64,000 nucleotides of DNA from Dickeya oryzae (GCF_009372235.1 NZ_ML762920.1:1-64000); one strand, 5' to 3'. Shown: positions 45,928-57,490, numbered from the stretch's first letter. Made by a program: numbers and translations. Notes: generated by a model not told the origin, from the letters alone.

Positions 45928-47598
45928 TCAGGCAGCTGACTGCTCATTACGCAGCTCACGCCGGAGGATTTTCCCCACGTTGGATTTAGGTAACTCACTT
46001 CGGAACTCAAATAATCGTGGCACTTTATACCCCGTGAGATTACGACGACAATGGCTAATGAGTTCTTCTACCGTCAGTGACGGGTCGCGGCACACCACGA
46101 AGACTTTCACCGCTTCCCCGGACGTTTCACTGGCCACGCCGACAGCGGCGGCCTCAGAGACCTTAGGATGGCGAACCACCACTTCTTCTATCTCGTTAGG
46201 ATAAACATTAAAGCCAGACACCAAGATCATATCTTTTTTACGATCAACGATTTTCAGAAAGCCCTGCTCGTTTGACGTGACAATGTCACCCGTCGCCAGC
46301 CAGCCCTCTTTGAGCACCTCTTGCGTCGCGGCCGGTTGCTGCCAGTAACCCGACATCACCTGTGGGCCGCGCACCCATAACTCACCGGGTTCACCGGGTG
46401 CCACATCCACCCCATCATCATTGATGATTCGCACATCGGTGGACGGCACCGGCAAACCGATGCTGCCGCTATAGTGTTGCAAGTCGTAAGGATTGCCCGC
46501 CACCAGCGGTGCACTTTCCGTCAACCCGTAACCTTCCAGCAGGTGAATACCGGTCAGTTTTTCCCAACGCTCAGCCACCACCTGTTGTACCGATGCGCCA
46601 CCGCCCACCGACAAGTGCAACGTGGAAAAATCCAGCCGACTAAACGCTTCATTGTTCAGCAACGCGTTAAACAGCGTATTCACCCCGGTAATGGCAGTAA
46701 ACGGATAATGCGACAGTTCTTTAATCATGCCGGGGATATCGCGCGGATTGGTAATCAACAGGTTTTTGCCACCCAACTCGACAAACAGCAGGCAATTCAC
46801 CGTTAACGCGAAGATGTGATAGAGCGGCAGCGCCGTTACCACCAGTTCGCGTCCTTCATGGAGCACCGGACCGTACGCCGCTTTGGCCTGCATCAGGTTA
46901 GCCTGCATATTTCGGTGAGTCAGCATGGCACCTTTGGCAACACCGGTTGTACCACCGGTGTATTGCAGAAAAGCCAGATCCTGGTTATTAACCTCCGGGC
47001 GCACATAGGGCATCCGTTTGCCCTGTTGCAAGACACGGCGAAACGAAATGGCATCCGGCAGGTGATACTTCGGTACCAGTCGCTTGATGTACTTAACCAC
47101 AAAGTTAACCAGCGTACCTTTTGCCGGTGCCAGTTGATCGCCCATACGGGTCAGAATCACATGCTTCACCGGGGTGTTATACACCACCTTCTCCAGCGTA
47201 TGAGCGAAATTGGAAACGATAACAATCGCTGAGGCACCACAATCTTTTAGCTGGTGCTCCAGTTCACGTGGCGTATACAACGGATTGACATTGACTACCA
47301 CCAGCCCGGCGCGCAGCACACCAAACAGTGCTATCGGATACTGCAGCAAATTAGGCATCATCAGCGCAACGCGCTCACCTTTTTTCAACTTCAATTGATG
47401 CTGCAGATAAGCAGCGAACGCCCGACTACGCTCCTCCAGCCGACGAAACGTCATGGTCTCGCCCATATTGATAAAGGCAGGCTGGTCGGCATAACGCGCT
47501 ACCGCGTGTTCAAACAATTCGATCAGCGAAGCATAACGATCCGGGTCAATTTCCGCAGGGACATCCGCCGGATAACGCGCTAACCAGATTTTTTCCAA
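45928..47598 (-). CDS. fadD: Long-chain fatty acid CoA ligase FadD
   Basis: Activates long-chain fatty acids to acyl-CoA at the inner membrane, coupling uptake to beta-oxidation; its product inactivates FadR. The ATP/AMP motif [18 protein letters not shown] lies near residue 205, the GYGLTESAP linker near 355 and the FACS motif GWLATGDIV...[19 protein letters not shown] near 430-460. I chose TTG at 47598, giving 556 residues starting [14 protein letters not shown], parallel to E. coli FadD, which also uses TTG; GGGAGTG lies 7 nt before it. An in-frame ATG at 47631 would add 11 residues. Confidence 0.96.
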   Translation of the reverse strand: MEKIWLARYPADVPAEIDPDRYASLIELFEHAVARYADQPAFINMGETMTFRRLEERSRAFAAYLQHQLKLKKGERVALMMPNLLQYPIALFGVLRAGLVVVNVNPLYTPRELEHQLKDCGASAIVIVSNFAHTLEKVVYNTPVKHVILTRMGDQLAPAKGTLVNFVVKYIKRLVPKYHLPDAISFRRVLQQGKRMPYVRPEVNNQDLAFLQYTGGTTGVAKGAMLTHRNMQANLMQAKAAYGPVLHEGRELVVTALPLYHIFALTVNCLLFVELGGKNLLITNPRDIPGMIKELSHYPFTAITGVNTLFNALLNNEAFSRLDFSTLHLSVGGGASVQQVVAERWEKLTGIHLLEGYGLTESAPLVAGNPYDLQHYSGSIGLPVPSTDVRIINDDGVDVAPGEPGELWVRGPQVMSGYWQQPAATQEVLKEGWLATGDIVTSNEQGFLKIVDRKKDMILVSGFNVYPNEIEEVVVRHPKVSEAAAVGVASETSGEAVKVFVVCRDPSLTVEELISHCRRNLTGYKVPRLFEFRSELPKSNVGKILRRELRNEQSAA

Positions 47599-47764
47599 AA
47601 CGTCACTCCCGAGATATTTTTTAAGTGGCATAATCAATCCCAATCCGAGCGTTCTTTAACAATATTTTAACTCAAATTGTCCACTGTGACGTTCACAATG
47701 CTCAGGTTGAGAAGACGATCACTTAATTTCAACGTATTGCTATTACTGCAAAAACTATAACGAC

Positions 47765-47796
47765 AAAAAAATGAGGCGACCCTCGCCGCCTCGTTT
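47765..47796. terminator. Terminator downstream of yeaY
   Basis: GAGGCG (47773-47778) and CGCCTC (47787-47792) pair, with T runs on both sides in the two reading directions. On the minus strand seven T follow. It separates yeaY from fadD. Confidence 0.8.
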
Positions 47797-47845
47797 TACT
47801 ATCAAGTCATCTGACTGTCAGGTCAGTGCCTACGGATGATGGGTA

Positions 47846-48475
47846 TTACTCTGTTACCACCGTCTCCACCTGCACCGGCGCGTAGCCATCATTCCAACCC
47901 GGCCCCCAGCCAGGACCCCATACGTGGCGGTAACGACGGTCCCACCAGGGATCATAAGCCCGTGGCGGCAACACCATCTGCTGTACCTCTCGCCAACGCT
48001 TATAGCCTTCAACCTTCACGACCACAAACGTGTATGGCCGTTCACCAATTTTACCCTGCTCGCTGCCGGTAATCGGTCCGACGACCGTGATCAGTTGATT
48101 TTTAAACTCTACCGGTTCCAGAAAACCGTTCACGTAGGCCACCAGCCGCCCTTCCGACGGCTCATCAAGCCGTGGTCGACCTGCGTTATCCAGCGGTAAT
48201 GTCACGATTTCCAGCCGGGTACGGTTGGCTTCATTGCGAATATCCGCAATCCGGCCACCAAAGCGTGACTCCTGACCGACGTACAGATTAGGCGCATTCA
48301 TCACCCGAATCAGATCCATCTGCGGTGTTGCCGACGTGCCACGAATTTCATCGGGCACCGTGACGCAACCGGATAACACACTCAGGCTTAGCAACAACAG
48401 CGCACACCACCCACCCCGAGTCCACCCTGACCGTCTGCGTTCAAACGCTTGATTGGCGAAACTTTCGATTGTCAT
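47846..48475 (-). CDS. yeaY: Slp family outer-membrane lipoprotein YeaY
   Basis: Slp-family lipoprotein, homologue of E. coli YeaY, role unknown; relatives are starvation- or stress-inducible. From ATG 48475 it has 209 residues with an arginine-rich N terminus, a hydrophobic segment [12 protein letters not shown] carrying the lipobox and the lipidated cysteine near residue 37. Conserved: [26 protein letters not shown] and [15 protein letters not shown]. The C terminus is Gly/Trp-rich and ends VQVETVVTE as in E. coli. The N-terminal extension before the signal core is longer than usual. It lies between tsaB and fadD as in enterics. Confidence 0.9.
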   Translation of the reverse strand: MTIESFANQAFERRRSGWTRGGWCALLLLSLSVLSGCVTVPDEIRGTSATPQMDLIRVMNAPNLYVGQESRFGGRIADIRNEANRTRLEIVTLPLDNAGRPRLDEPSEGRLVAYVNGFLEPVEFKNQLITVVGPITGSEQGKIGERPYTFVVVKVEGYKRWREVQQMVLPPRAYDPWWDRRYRHVWGPGWGPGWNDGYAPVQVETVVTE

Positions 48476-48550
48476 CACATACACCTGCCTGCTGCCGTTA
48501 AGTTATGACAGATACCTGAATTAGACTGTAGTTGATGCGATAAGTTGCTG

Positions 48551-49252
48551 TTATTCGCGGCCGGGTAATTTTTTCCATGCCACGTTGTTGCGCAGATAAC
48601 GGGGTTCAGCCTGTTCGACGTTCACCGCCCCACCTGATGACCATAACTGACAGGCCATCGGCAACATGTCTTGTGCCTGTGGCAACTGCACATCGGTATG
48701 ATTCAGGGTGACCGCCGGGTTATCCAGTAAATCCGGGTAGGTTTGCCAGCCGGTTCCGGCCGTGGCCCAGTCACCACTCAGCGATGCCGTCAGCGCCTGC
48801 ACCTGAACCGGTGCCAGCACCGCCTCACTCGCTTCACCCTGCCAGTGGCCTTGTTGGTCACGCTCATAACTCGCCCAGTAGACTTCCCCCATACGGGCGT
48901 CAATCGCAGCCAATACCCGGTTCGCGCCGGTCAGGCGGTATGCGCCTTGCGCCAGCGTCGCCAGCGTTGACACGCCAAGCATCGGCAAACCAGCACCCAA
49001 CGCTAACCCTTGCGCAATGCCGATACCAATACGCACACCGGTGAAACTGCCCGGCCCCCGAGCGAACGCCAGCGCGTCCAGTTGATTGAGCGTAATACCC
49101 TGCTCGGCCAGCAGTTGCTGAACCATCGGCAAGACTCGCTGAGTATGTTCACGAGGGCAAACCTCAAACAGGGAATGGATTTCACCATCATTCCATAGTG
49201 CAACAGAACAGGCTTCCGTTGCGGTATCAAGCGCTAAAATTCGCGTAGACAT
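48551..49252 (-). CDS. tsaB: tRNA threonylcarbamoyladenosine protein TsaB
   Basis: Non-catalytic partner of TsaD, with TsaE, in making t6A at position 37 of ANN-reading tRNAs. The 233-residue protein has the ASKHA fold: [15 protein letters not shown] opens it, then [16 protein letters not shown] and [19 protein letters not shown] near residues 60-85. [11 protein letters not shown] closes it. The order yeaY-tsaB-yoaA is conserved in enterics. Confidence 0.96.
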   Translation of the reverse strand: MSTRILALDTATEACSVALWNDGEIHSLFEVCPREHTQRVLPMVQQLLAEQGITLNQLDALAFARGPGSFTGVRIGIGIAQGLALGAGLPMLGVSTLATLAQGAYRLTGANRVLAAIDARMGEVYWASYERDQQGHWQGEASEAVLAPVQVQALTASLSGDWATAGTGWQTYPDLLDNPAVTLNHTDVQLPQAQDMLPMACQLWSSGGAVNVEQAEPRYLRNNVAWKKLPGRE

Positions 49253-49317
49253 GCCAACCTCAGGCAGGGAGAGAATATTTCAACGGCGCGCATCATAACA
49301 GCCAGCGCCGGTAAGCG

Positions 49318-51237
49318 TCACGGTTTGCGCGTCAGAAAATCGATAGCCTGACGCAAATCGCGCGTTCTTGGCGCGGGCGGCAAGCTGGTCAGAAACACCT
49401 CGCCATAGGGTCGAGTCACTAATCGATTATCGCAAATCACCAGCACACCGCGATCTTCCACATCACGAATCAACCGACCAACCCCTTGCTTTAGGGTAAT
49501 GACCGCATCGGGCAGTTGTACCTCATCAAACGGATCACCGCCACGCACCCGGCAATCCTCCATACGCGCTTTCAGCAGCGGGTCATCCGGTGAGGTAAAC
49601 GGTAGCTTGTCGATAATCACACACGACAACGCATCCCCTCGCACATCGACGCCTTCCCAAAAACTGCCGGTCGCCACCAGCAGCGCATTGCCCGCCGACA
49701 GAAATTGCGCCAGCAATTGCGGCTTACTGGTTTCCCCCTGGATCAGCACCGGCAACGTTAGCGAGGCACGAAACTCCGTAGCCAGATCACGCATCATCTG
49801 GTGTGAGGTACACAACATGAAGCAACGCCCCTGATTGGCTTCGATGAGCGGGCGCAACAGCCGCGCCAGTTGTCTGGCAGCGCCGGGCCGATTGATCTCC
49901 GGCAGGTTGCGCGGTACGCACAGTAATGCCTGAGTCGCATAGTCAAACGGGCTTGGCAGCAGTAATGTGCGGGCCTGATCCAGCCCCAGTCGTTCGATGA
50001 AATGCGTGAGCTGCTCGTTAACCGACAGCGTAGCTGAGGTGAACACCCAACAGGCCGGTTTCTCTTTCATCACATCGCGAAAGCGGTCTGCGACCGACAG
50101 TGGTGTCAGCGCCAGCACAAAATGACGCGAGGTGCATTCGTACCAGTAGCTGTAGCCGGGTTGCTGCACATCGCGCAGCCGCTTTAACCGAGCCCGATAA
50201 ACAGTCGCACGCTCAAAAGCCGCATCCAGCAACGCAGAACGGCCCAGCGATAACTTCGCCACATCACAGCACAGCTCCAGCGCATCATCCAGCAGCGTCA
50301 ACGAGCGCTGCAACACATTATCCGTGACAATGTCACGCAGATTACCACGAAATCCCGGGTCACCCAGCGCCAGCCGGAAATCCTGGGTGCTCTGGCTCAA
50401 ACGATCAGCACTTTTCTGCAACTGACTGGCGTCGCGCACTTCGGTACGGTAAGCAATCACGATATCTTTGGCGAGATCCAGCAACTGACGACTGGAGAGC
50501 TGCTGACCAAAGTACTGGCTGGCAATATCGGGAATCTGGTGGGCTTCGTCGAATATCACGACGTCGCTATCGGGGATCAGTTCAGCAAACCCGCTCTCTT
50601 TGACCACCATATCCGCTAAATAAAGATGATGGTTCACCACGACCACGTCGGCATCCATCGCCCGTCGACGGGCCTTCACCACAAAACAGTCTTTGTAATG
50701 CGGGCAATCGCTGCCAAGGCAGTTATCGTTGGTGCTGGTCACCAGCGGCCATACCGCGCTGTCTTCAGCGACGTCGCCGCACTGGCTGATATCGCCGTCT
50801 TCGGTTTCACTGCTCCAACTGCGCAACCGTACCAGCTCACGCAGCACTTCATGACCAAGATCGCCGCCCGCCAGCGATTGCTGTTCTAAGCGTTCGATGC
50901 ACAAATAATTGGCACGACCTTTTAGTAGCGCCAGCTTGCCCTGAAACTGTAATGCGTTAGCAACTGTCGGTAGATCACGGCTATACAGTTGATCCTGCAA
51001 CGCACGTGAACCGGTAGACACAATCACTTTTTTGCCAGAACGCAGAGCCGGTGCCAGATACGCATAGGTTTTGCCCGTGCCGGTACCCGCTTCCACCACC
51101 AGCGGTTGTCTGGCATCAATGGCGTCCAACACAGCCGCCGCCATCTGCCGTTGTGGTTCACGCGGCTGGAAGCCCTGAATCGCCCTCGCCAGTACGCCAT
51201 CCGTTGCAAAATCGTCGATTGTGTTCTCTGCTGTCAC
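49318..51237 (-). CDS. yoaA: DinG/XPD-like ATP-dependent helicase YoaA
   Basis: Iron-sulfur superfamily 2 DNA helicase; in E. coli YoaA helps repair stalled replication forks together with the HolC clamp-loader subunit. From GTG 51237 it has 639 residues. Walker A is VEAGTGTGKTYAYLAPALR near 55; the Fe-S cysteines are in YLCIERLEQ, NDNCLGSDCPHYKDC; the DEAH box is VIFDEAHQIPD near 220. C-terminal motifs include GSFWEGVDVRG and LKQGVGRLIRD. An earlier GTG at 51267 is in frame; the later one gives an N terminus nearer to E. coli and has AAGAG upstream. Confidence 0.94.
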   Translation of the reverse strand: MTAENTIDDFATDGVLARAIQGFQPREPQRQMAAAVLDAIDARQPLVVEAGTGTGKTYAYLAPALRSGKKVIVSTGSRALQDQLYSRDLPTVANALQFQGKLALLKGRANYLCIERLEQQSLAGGDLGHEVLRELVRLRSWSSETEDGDISQCGDVAEDSAVWPLVTSTNDNCLGSDCPHYKDCFVVKARRRAMDADVVVVNHHLYLADMVVKESGFAELIPDSDVVIFDEAHQIPDIASQYFGQQLSSRQLLDLAKDIVIAYRTEVRDASQLQKSADRLSQSTQDFRLALGDPGFRGNLRDIVTDNVLQRSLTLLDDALELCCDVAKLSLGRSALLDAAFERATVYRARLKRLRDVQQPGYSYWYECTSRHFVLALTPLSVADRFRDVMKEKPACWVFTSATLSVNEQLTHFIERLGLDQARTLLLPSPFDYATQALLCVPRNLPEINRPGAARQLARLLRPLIEANQGRCFMLCTSHQMMRDLATEFRASLTLPVLIQGETSKPQLLAQFLSAGNALLVATGSFWEGVDVRGDALSCVIIDKLPFTSPDDPLLKARMEDCRVRGGDPFDEVQLPDAVITLKQGVGRLIRDVEDRGVLVICDNRLVTRPYGEVFLTSLPPAPRTRDLRQAIDFLTRKP

Positions 51238-51509
51238 GCGGTTTCTCTTGTCTGACAATGCCGTCACCTGAATGCGGCGGAATTAAGGTGGCTGATTATG
51301 CCAAGCCTGCGTGCACGACACCACTGCGGCTCAAGTCTCCACCGCACGCTAATATTTGCGCCCCACGCTGGGTCACACGGAAAGCCGAACTGTGTTAGTC
51401 TCTGCGGTTTTAGCGCCTGTTCCACTCTGCGCAATTCTGCACAACGGCACTGCACATGCTGCAATACGCAAATCCTGCAACGCGCACATGCCACAAGGAG
51501 ACTGACTTC

Positions 51510-51857
51510 ATGGCCATTACCCGTATCAATCCCGACGCACGCTGGTCCGACGCGGTTATCTATAACAACACGCTGTACTACACCAGTGTGCCGGAAAATC
51601 TGGATGACGACGCCAAAGCCCAAACCGAAAACGCGCTCGCGTCGCTGGATGCCATCTTGCAACAGGCGGGCAGCGATAAGAGTCGCCTGCTGGATGTCAC
51701 TATTTTTTTGGCCGATAAAGCGGATTTCGCCGCTATGAACGCCGCCTGGGATGCCTGGGTCGTGGCCGGTAGCGCACCGGTGCGTTGCACCGTCGAAGCG
51801 AAACTGATGAACCCCAAATTTAAAGTGGAAATCAAAGCGATCGCCGCAGTGGAATAA
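51510..51857 (+). CDS. yoaB: RidA/YjgF family protein YoaB
   Basis: Rid-superfamily member, homologue of E. coli YoaB. Some relatives hydrolyse reactive enamines or imines made by PLP enzymes, but the YoaB branch is not well assigned. The 115-residue protein starts MAITRINPDARWSDAVIYN, with AAGGAG upstream. The C-terminal APVRCTVEAKLMNPKFKVEI keeps the Rid signature including the arginine (R in VRCTVEA) that binds the substrate carboxylate in active members. It is convergent with yoaH across a hairpin. Confidence 0.92.
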   Translation: MAITRINPDARWSDAVIYNNTLYYTSVPENLDDDAKAQTENALASLDAILQQAGSDKSRLLDVTIFLADKADFAAMNAAWDAWVVAGSAPVRCTVEAKLMNPKFKVEIKAIAAVE

Positions 51858-51863
51858 CACTCG

Positions 51864-51889
51864 CGGGCGGCGGTGACCTGTGCCGCCCG
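51864..51889. terminator. Hairpin between convergent yoaB and yoaH
   Basis: CGGGCGGC (51864-51871) and GCCGCCCG (51882-51889) form a perfect 8-bp stem with a 10-nt loop in the 39-bp gap between the two stops. Confidence 0.65.
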
Positions 51890-51896
51890 TCAATCA

Positions 51897-52082
51897 CTAC
51901 TCTGGTGCGTCGTCATCCTCAAAACGCGCCACCACCCGCGCCCCCTGGTGGTTTTGACGCAATTCCTCTGCGACCTGAGCGATGGCTTCGCCGCTACTCA
52001 TGCCTTCTGCCATCAGGTGCTGTATTCTTTCTACCGCTTGTTGCTGCTGCTCATGGGTCAGCGCCGGGATACCTGCAAACAT
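51897..52082 (-). CDS. yoaH: UPF0181 family protein YoaH
   Basis: Small conserved protein of unknown function, 61 residues, matching E. coli YoaH from the first residues ([20 protein letters not shown]) to the acidic tail [12 protein letters not shown]. Two ATGs are adjacent; the second, 52082, has AGGAG at 7 nt spacing and gives the E. coli N terminus, so I use it. The gene is divergent from pabB, as in E. coli. Confidence 0.92.
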   Translation of the reverse strand: MFAGIPALTHEQQQQAVERIQHLMAEGMSSGEAIAQVAEELRQNHQGARVVARFEDDDAPE

Positions 52083-52228
52083 CATTCTTCTCCTGAAAAC
52101 CTTTTTATGCCGACGATACCCGCGCCAGGCTGCGGTTTGTGGTACGCTTGCAACACTGCAACGCCTGCTGCCGGTTCAGCACTCGGCTGCCGGTATGACC
52201 AACATCGCGAGACCATACCAATACCGTT

Positions 52229-53599
52229 ATGCCGACATCGATAGTCTATCATGCTCTGTCCTACCAACCGGATGTGCTGTTACGCCTTTTTAGCACACTC
52301 TCACACCAGCCTTGGGCGATGTTGCTCCATTCCGGATTTGCCGACCATCCTCATAACCGGTTTGATATTCTGGTCGCCGAGCCACGTCTGACGCTAGAGA
52401 CCATTGGTACACAAACCACCATCCAACAAGGTGATACCCGGCAGATTTCTACCGAAGACCCGTTTTTATTGCTGCAACAGCACCTCGACGCACTGGCAGT
52501 CAAGGTGCCACCCCATCCGGATTATCCGTTTCAGGGCGGCGCACTAGGTCTGTTTGGGTACGATTTGGGTCGACGGGTAGAAACCTTGCCGTCCGTGGCA
52601 GCGCGGGATATCGACCAGCCTGACATGGCAGTAGGTATTTACGATTGGGCGTTAATTGCCGACCATCACCAACAACGCCTGACCCTGGTGTGCCACGGCG
52701 ATATCACGAGCCGACTGGCCTGGATAAATAATCTTTCCCCTATTGAGCCGGGCGCATTCTGCCTGACCAGCGACTGGCAAGCCAACATGAGCCGTGACCA
52801 GTACGGTGAAAAATTCCGTCGCATTCAGGATTATCTGCGTGCTGGCGATTGTTATCAGGTCAATCTGGCTCAGCGTTTTCAGGCCGCTTATCACGGGGAT
52901 GAATGGCAGGCATTTCTGACGCTTTCCGCCAGCAACCGGGCACCGTTTTCCGCTTTTCTGCGATTGCCGCATAGCGCCGTGCTCAGTATTTCGCCAGAGC
53001 GCTTCCTGTGGCTACAGGATAACCACATTCAAACGCGACCGATCAAAGGCACACTGCCGCGGCTGCCAAATGCCGACGAAGATGCCCGTCAGGCGCAGCG
53101 ATTGGCTGACTCCGAAAAAGACCGCGCAGAAAACCTGATGATCGTTGACCTGCTGCGCAACGATATTGGTCGGGTCGCCGTGCCAGGTAGCGTGCGTGTT
53201 CCCGAGCTATTTGTGGTGGAGCCTTTTCCGGCAGTACACCATCTGGTCAGCACCATCGAAGCACAGCTCCCGTCGCAGCAGCACGCCACCGACCTGCTGC
53301 GCGCCTGCTTTCCCGGCGGCTCGATAACCGGTGCGCCCAAAGTACGCGCGATGGAGATCATCGAGGAACTGGAGCCTCACCGACGCAATGCGTATTGCGG
53401 CAGTATCGGCTATATAAGTGTTTGCGGCACCATGGATACCAACATCACCATTCGCACACTGATCGCCACCAACGGCACACTGTCCTGCTGGGCGGGTGGT
53501 GGAATTGTGGCCGATAGCGAAGAACAGGCAGAATATCAGGAAACATTCGACAAGATTGGCCGCATCCTGCCGTTATTAACAGTATCGACCATGGATTAA
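52229..53599 (+). CDS. pabB: Aminodeoxychorismate synthase component I PabB
   Basis: With the glutaminase PabA, converts chorismate and glutamine to 4-amino-4-deoxychorismate for folate. The 456-residue protein is of the chorismate-binding (TrpE/PabB) fold. An N-terminal structural region includes QPWAMLLHSGFADHP. The catalytic region has GDCYQVNLAQRF, the PIKGTLPR segment near residue 275 whose Lys distinguishes PabB chemistry, and FPGGSITGAPKVRAMEII near 370. A GGGIVADSEEQAEYQETFDK end is typical. nudL follows 18 bp later. Confidence 0.97.
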   Translation: MPTSIVYHALSYQPDVLLRLFSTLSHQPWAMLLHSGFADHPHNRFDILVAEPRLTLETIGTQTTIQQGDTRQISTEDPFLLLQQHLDALAVKVPPHPDYPFQGGALGLFGYDLGRRVETLPSVAARDIDQPDMAVGIYDWALIADHHQQRLTLVCHGDITSRLAWINNLSPIEPGAFCLTSDWQANMSRDQYGEKFRRIQDYLRAGDCYQVNLAQRFQAAYHGDEWQAFLTLSASNRAPFSAFLRLPHSAVLSISPERFLWLQDNHIQTRPIKGTLPRLPNADEDARQAQRLADSEKDRAENLMIVDLLRNDIGRVAVPGSVRVPELFVVEPFPAVHHLVSTIEAQLPSQQHATDLLRACFPGGSITGAPKVRAMEIIEELEPHRRNAYCGSIGYISVCGTMDTNITIRTLIATNGTLSCWAGGGIVADSEEQAEYQETFDKIGRILPLLTVSTMD

Positions 53600-53617
53600 A
53601 CCGGAGGGCTGAACATC

Positions 53618-54241
53618 ATGACGGATACTACGCTGTTGCCTTTCTTACCCGATACAGATGATGACGCCCCTTACGATCTGGACGCGTTTATTACACGCTT
53701 TCAGTTGCAAACCGCACCGGTTTTGCCGATTACTCGCCACCAACGGCAGGCTGCTGTGCTGATACCGATTATCCGTCGCCCTGACCCATGCCTGCTGCTG
53801 ACACGCCGTTCGCCCCACCTGCGTAAGCATGCCGGACAGGTAGCGTTCCCCGGCGGAGCGGCAGACCCGGAAGACGCCTCGCTGATTGCCACCGCGCTGC
53901 GTGAAGCCGAGGAAGAAGTCGCCATTCCACCAGCATCGGTTCAGATTTTGGGTACGCTGCCTGCCTTCGACAGCTCCAGCGGTTATCAGGTCACGCCGGT
54001 GGTCGGCTTGTTACCGGAAAACACGTCTTTTCATCCTAACGCCGATGAAGTCGCAGAACTGTTTGAAATGCCATTACGAGAGGCGTTTGCCCTACAGCGT
54101 TACTACCCGCTGGATATCAAACGCCATCAACAACGCCACCGGGTTTATCTTTCCTGGTATCAGCAACAACTGGTCTGGGGGCTGACCGCCGCCATCATTC
54201 GTCAGTTAGCACTGCACGTGGCGATGCCGGAGTCCGTTTGA
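53618..54241 (+). CDS. nudL: CoA pyrophosphatase NudL
   Basis: Nudix hydrolase family member predicted to cleave coenzyme A or its derivatives to phosphopantetheine and 3',5'-ADP. The 207-residue protein has the Nudix box with [23 protein letters not shown] near residues 75-98, preceded by [18 protein letters not shown], the CoA-specific UPF0035 extension. The order pabB-nudL-sdaA is the E. coli one. GGAGGG lies before the ATG. Confidence 0.93.
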   Translation: MTDTTLLPFLPDTDDDAPYDLDAFITRFQLQTAPVLPITRHQRQAAVLIPIIRRPDPCLLLTRRSPHLRKHAGQVAFPGGAADPEDASLIATALREAEEEVAIPPASVQILGTLPAFDSSSGYQVTPVVGLLPENTSFHPNADEVAELFEMPLREAFALQRYYPLDIKRHQQRHRVYLSWYQQQLVWGLTAAIIRQLALHVAMPESV

Positions 54242-54478
54242 TTTTGCCGTGTTTCCCTTCGCCAGCTATAAGTTATTTTTCGGCATAACATAACTTTATT
54301 TCATGTGAAAAGCCGAATATGTCAGCATACTCTCCACTACAATAGCGTGATCTATCGAGTTTTATTCTAAAGCAAGTCAGCTTCGCGCCATCACACCGGA
54401 TACGTGGTGGTATAGCGAGCAACGACGACCCGCTTCCTATATAGTCACAACAGGCAACGCCCTGAGAGGAGTTTCAGC

Positions 54479-55840
54479 GTGATAAGCGTATTCGACATGT
54501 TCAAAATCGGAATTGGCCCCTCCAGCTCTCATACGGTTGGACCGATGAAAGCCGGTAAGCAATTTGTCGATGAACTGCAACAGCGGGATGTGCTGTCTCG
54601 TACCGATCGGGTCATGGTCGAGGTTTACGGCTCCCTCGCTCTGACCGGTAAGGGTCACCATACCGATATCGCGATTATTCTTGGTCTGGCAGGTAACCAA
54701 CCCGATACGGTAGATATCGATGCTATCCCGACGTTTATTCGGGAAGTCGAGCAAACCGAACGATTGTCTCTGGCAGGCATACATGAGGTCGCCTTCCCCC
54801 GCGAAGGCGGCATGATCTTTCGGGGAGAAAATTTGCCGCTGCACGAAAACGGCATGACGCTGACCGCTTTTGCTGCCGATCTTCCACTGTTTCGCCAAAC
54901 GTATTATTCGATCGGCGGTGGGTTTATCGTCGATGAAGCACACTTTGGCCAGACTCAGGAAGATACCCTCACCGTTCCGCATCCTTACCGCTCGGCCCGG
55001 GAAATTCTGGAGCACTGCAAACAAAGCGGACTTTCTATTTCCGGCATGATGATGCGCAATGAACTGGCGTTACATAGCCGTCAGGAAATTGAAGATTATT
55101 TCGCTGCGGTCTGGCAAACCATGCGCGCATGTATGGATCGCGGCATGAATACCGAGGGTGTACTGCCCGGTCCGCTGCGGGTACCGCGCCGTGCCGCCGC
55201 GCTTCGCCGCATGCTGGTCGCCTCGGACAAACTCTCTAACGACCCGATGAACGTGGTGGACTGGGTCAACATGTTCGCACTGGCGGTCAACGAGGAAAAC
55301 GCCGCTGGAGGACGGGTTGTCACCGCACCGACTAACGGCGCTTGTGGCATCGTGCCAGCGGTACTGGCCTACTATGATCACTTTATCGAGCCTGTCGGCC
55401 CCGGTATCTATCTGCGTTATTTCATGGCAGCCGGCGCGATTGGGTCGTTGTATAAAATGAATGCGTCTATTTCCGGAGCGGAAGTCGGTTGTCAGGGCGA
55501 AGTGGGTGTGGCCTGTTCAATGGCGGCGGCAGGTCTGGCTGAATTGCTGGGTGCCAGCCCGGAGCAGGTGTGCGTAGCCGCAGAAATCGGTATGGAACAC
55601 AATTTAGGCCTGACCTGCGATCCGGTTGCCGGACAGGTGCAAGTGCCGTGTATCGAGCGTAATGCTATCGCGTCCGTCAAGGCTATCAACGCAACCCGCA
55701 TGGCGATACGCCGCACGACGGAAGCCCGCGTATCACTCGACAAGGTGATTGAAACCATGTACGAAACTGGCAAAGACATGAACGCCAAATACCGTGAAAC
55801 GTCCCGTGGTGGGCTGGCAATCAAGGTGCAATGCGACTGA
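54479..55840 (+). CDS. sdaA: L-serine dehydratase SdaA
   Basis: Iron-sulfur enzyme that deaminates L-serine to pyruvate and ammonia. The 453-residue protein begins at GTG 54479 ([20 protein letters not shown]), with GAGAGGAG upstream; E. coli sdaA also uses GTG. The N-terminal beta domain is followed by the alpha domain with conserved cysteines in [25 protein letters not shown] and [11 protein letters not shown], which hold the 4Fe-4S cluster. The C terminus GLAIKVQCD carries the terminal cysteine that ligates the cluster in resting enzyme. A 237-bp leader separates it from nudL. Confidence 0.97.
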   Translation: MISVFDMFKIGIGPSSSHTVGPMKAGKQFVDELQQRDVLSRTDRVMVEVYGSLALTGKGHHTDIAIILGLAGNQPDTVDIDAIPTFIREVEQTERLSLAGIHEVAFPREGGMIFRGENLPLHENGMTLTAFAADLPLFRQTYYSIGGGFIVDEAHFGQTQEDTLTVPHPYRSAREILEHCKQSGLSISGMMMRNELALHSRQEIEDYFAAVWQTMRACMDRGMNTEGVLPGPLRVPRRAAALRRMLVASDKLSNDPMNVVDWVNMFALAVNEENAAGGRVVTAPTNGACGIVPAVLAYYDHFIEPVGPGIYLRYFMAAGAIGSLYKMNASISGAEVGCQGEVGVACSMAAAGLAELLGASPEQVCVAAEIGMEHNLGLTCDPVAGQVQVPCIERNAIASVKAINATRMAIRRTTEARVSLDKVIETMYETGKDMNAKYRETSRGGLAIKVQCD

Positions 55841-55891
55841 TCGCAAACGCGCCATTGGTCCATCCTGACAGGAATTGATACTTTTGCGCCG

Positions 55892-55920
55892 GTAACGCCC
55901 GCCACAACGGCGGGCGTTAC
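55892..55920. terminator. Bidirectional terminator between sdaA and yoaE
   Basis: A perfect 12-bp stem (GTAACGCCCGCC and GGCGGGCGTTAC) with loop ACAAC lies between the two convergent genes. The T tracts are weak. Confidence 0.75.
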
Positions 55921-55939
55921 ATCATACGGCCGACACGGC

Positions 55940-57490
55940 TTATACAGCGCTTTCTGCCGTCGTTTCCGGTACGCGAACCACCCGAACCAGTTCAATACGG
56001 TAGTCCGTCGCTTCCACAATCAGGAAACGCAATCGGTGCAACTCCAGTGTGTCCCCCACTTTGGGGAATTCATCGCTGTGAGCCAACAACAATCCCGCCA
56101 GCGAGGTGTAATCCTCTTTCGGGTCGACCAGGTCCTGCACATTGAGCACCTGCTGCAACGAATGCAGATCGGTACCGCCCCGCACCAGCCAGCCGTCGCC
56201 ATCGTCGATGATGTCCAGCGTTTCATCTTCATCCGGGAATTCGCCAGCAATTGCCTCCAGAACATCCAGCGGCGTGACCAGCCCCTGCACCACACCAAAC
56301 TCATTGGTGATGATCACCAGACTGCCTTTTGCCCGGCGCAGTACCGGCAGCAGATTGATCACATCCAATGTTTCAGGGACCACGATAGGCGGGTTGTTGG
56401 CAGCGAACTGTTCCACATCGATATGTTCTTCCAACGCGACCAGCAAGTCTTTGGCACGCACGACACCGACCAGCTCATCCAGCGACCCCCGACACACCGG
56501 AAACAGGCTATGGGGTGTATCCAGTAGTTGCAGACGGATATCTTCCACCGACCGTTCACTGTCCACCCAGGAAATATCGGTACGCGGTGTCATAACACTA
56601 CGCAGGGAACGGGAAGCCAGCGTCAGCACCCCACTAATCATGTAGCGTTCTTCTTCCGCAAACGTTTCTTCTGTTTTTTGCAGCGGCTGCTCTTCCTCAT
56701 CATGGGTCGCTTTGCGCGCCCCCATCAGACGCAAAATCGCTTCGGCGGTACGCTCACGCATAGGTAAGTGCGACTGGTGTTTGATGAAGTTGTGTCGGGC
56801 AACCTGGTTAAACAGTTCGATAATGATCGAAAAGCCGATCGCCGCGTACAGGTAGCCTTTCGGGATATGGAAACCAAACCCTTCAGCAACCAGACTCAGG
56901 CCAATCATCAGCAGGAAGCTCAGACAAAGTACAACGACGGTTTGATGCGCGTTCACAAAGCGGGTTAACGGCTTCGATGCCAATAACATAATGGCCATCG
57001 CGATCACCACGGCGGTCATCATCACACCCAGATGGTTGACCATACCTACCGCAGTAATCACCGCATCCAGCGAGAACACCGCATCCAGAATAACGATCTG
57101 TACCACAACGGCCCAGAAACTGGCCTGCGCACGGTTGGCATTGGGGTCAAGCGGGCGGTTTTCCAGCCGTTCATGCAACTCCATCGTGGCCTTGAACAGC
57201 AAAAATATCCCCCCGGCCAGCAAAATCAAATCGCGGCCCGAAAAGCTAAACTGCCCGACGAAAAACAGCGGTCGAGTCAGTGTCACCATCCAGGAAATCA
57301 GGGATAGCAGGCAAAGCCGCATCAACAGCGCCAGCGATAAACCGATGATTCGCGCCTTGTCACGCTGCCTGGCAGGCAGTTTATCTGCCAGAATGGCGAT
57401 GAACACCAGGTTGTCGATACCCAATACAATTTCGAGTACCACCAGCGTCAGTAAGCCTGCCCAGATTGAGGGATCCAGCAAAAATTCCAT
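55940..57490 (-). CDS. yoaE: TerC-family membrane protein with CBS domains YoaE
   Basis: Inner-membrane protein, homologue of E. coli YoaE, 516 residues from ATG 57490. The N-terminal TerC domain has seven or so transmembrane helices with the acidic signature [20 protein letters not shown] and [13 protein letters not shown], thought to bind metal ions; TerC relatives have been linked to manganese and tellurite handling. Two CBS domains follow (about 300-420), then a CorC/HlyC-like C-terminal domain (about 435-510). Transported ion and direction are not shown by sequence. The mntP manganese exporter lies 4 kb away. Confidence 0.92.
   Translation of the reverse strand: MEFLLDPSIWAGLLTLVVLEIVLGIDNLVFIAILADKLPARQRDKARIIGLSLALLMRLCLLSLISWMVTLTRPLFFVGQFSFSGRDLILLAGGIFLLFKATMELHERLENRPLDPNANRAQASFWAVVVQIVILDAVFSLDAVITAVGMVNHLGVMMTAVVIAMAIMLLASKPLTRFVNAHQTVVVLCLSFLLMIGLSLVAEGFGFHIPKGYLYAAIGFSIIIELFNQVARHNFIKHQSHLPMRERTAEAILRLMGARKATHDEEEQPLQKTEETFAEEERYMISGVLTLASRSLRSVMTPRTDISWVDSERSVEDIRLQLLDTPHSLFPVCRGSLDELVGVVRAKDLLVALEEHIDVEQFAANNPPIVVPETLDVINLLPVLRRAKGSLVIITNEFGVVQGLVTPLDVLEAIAGEFPDEDETLDIIDDGDGWLVRGGTDLHSLQQVLNVQDLVDPKEDYTSLAGLLLAHSDEFPKVGDTLELHRLRFLIVEATDYRIELVRVVRVPETTAESAV

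Noticed and set aside
47685-47697. Palindrome TGTGA-CGT-TCACA upstream of fadD as a CRP site
   Set aside because: The arms match CRP half-sites, but the spacing is 3 instead of 6, so CRP would not bind it in the usual way.
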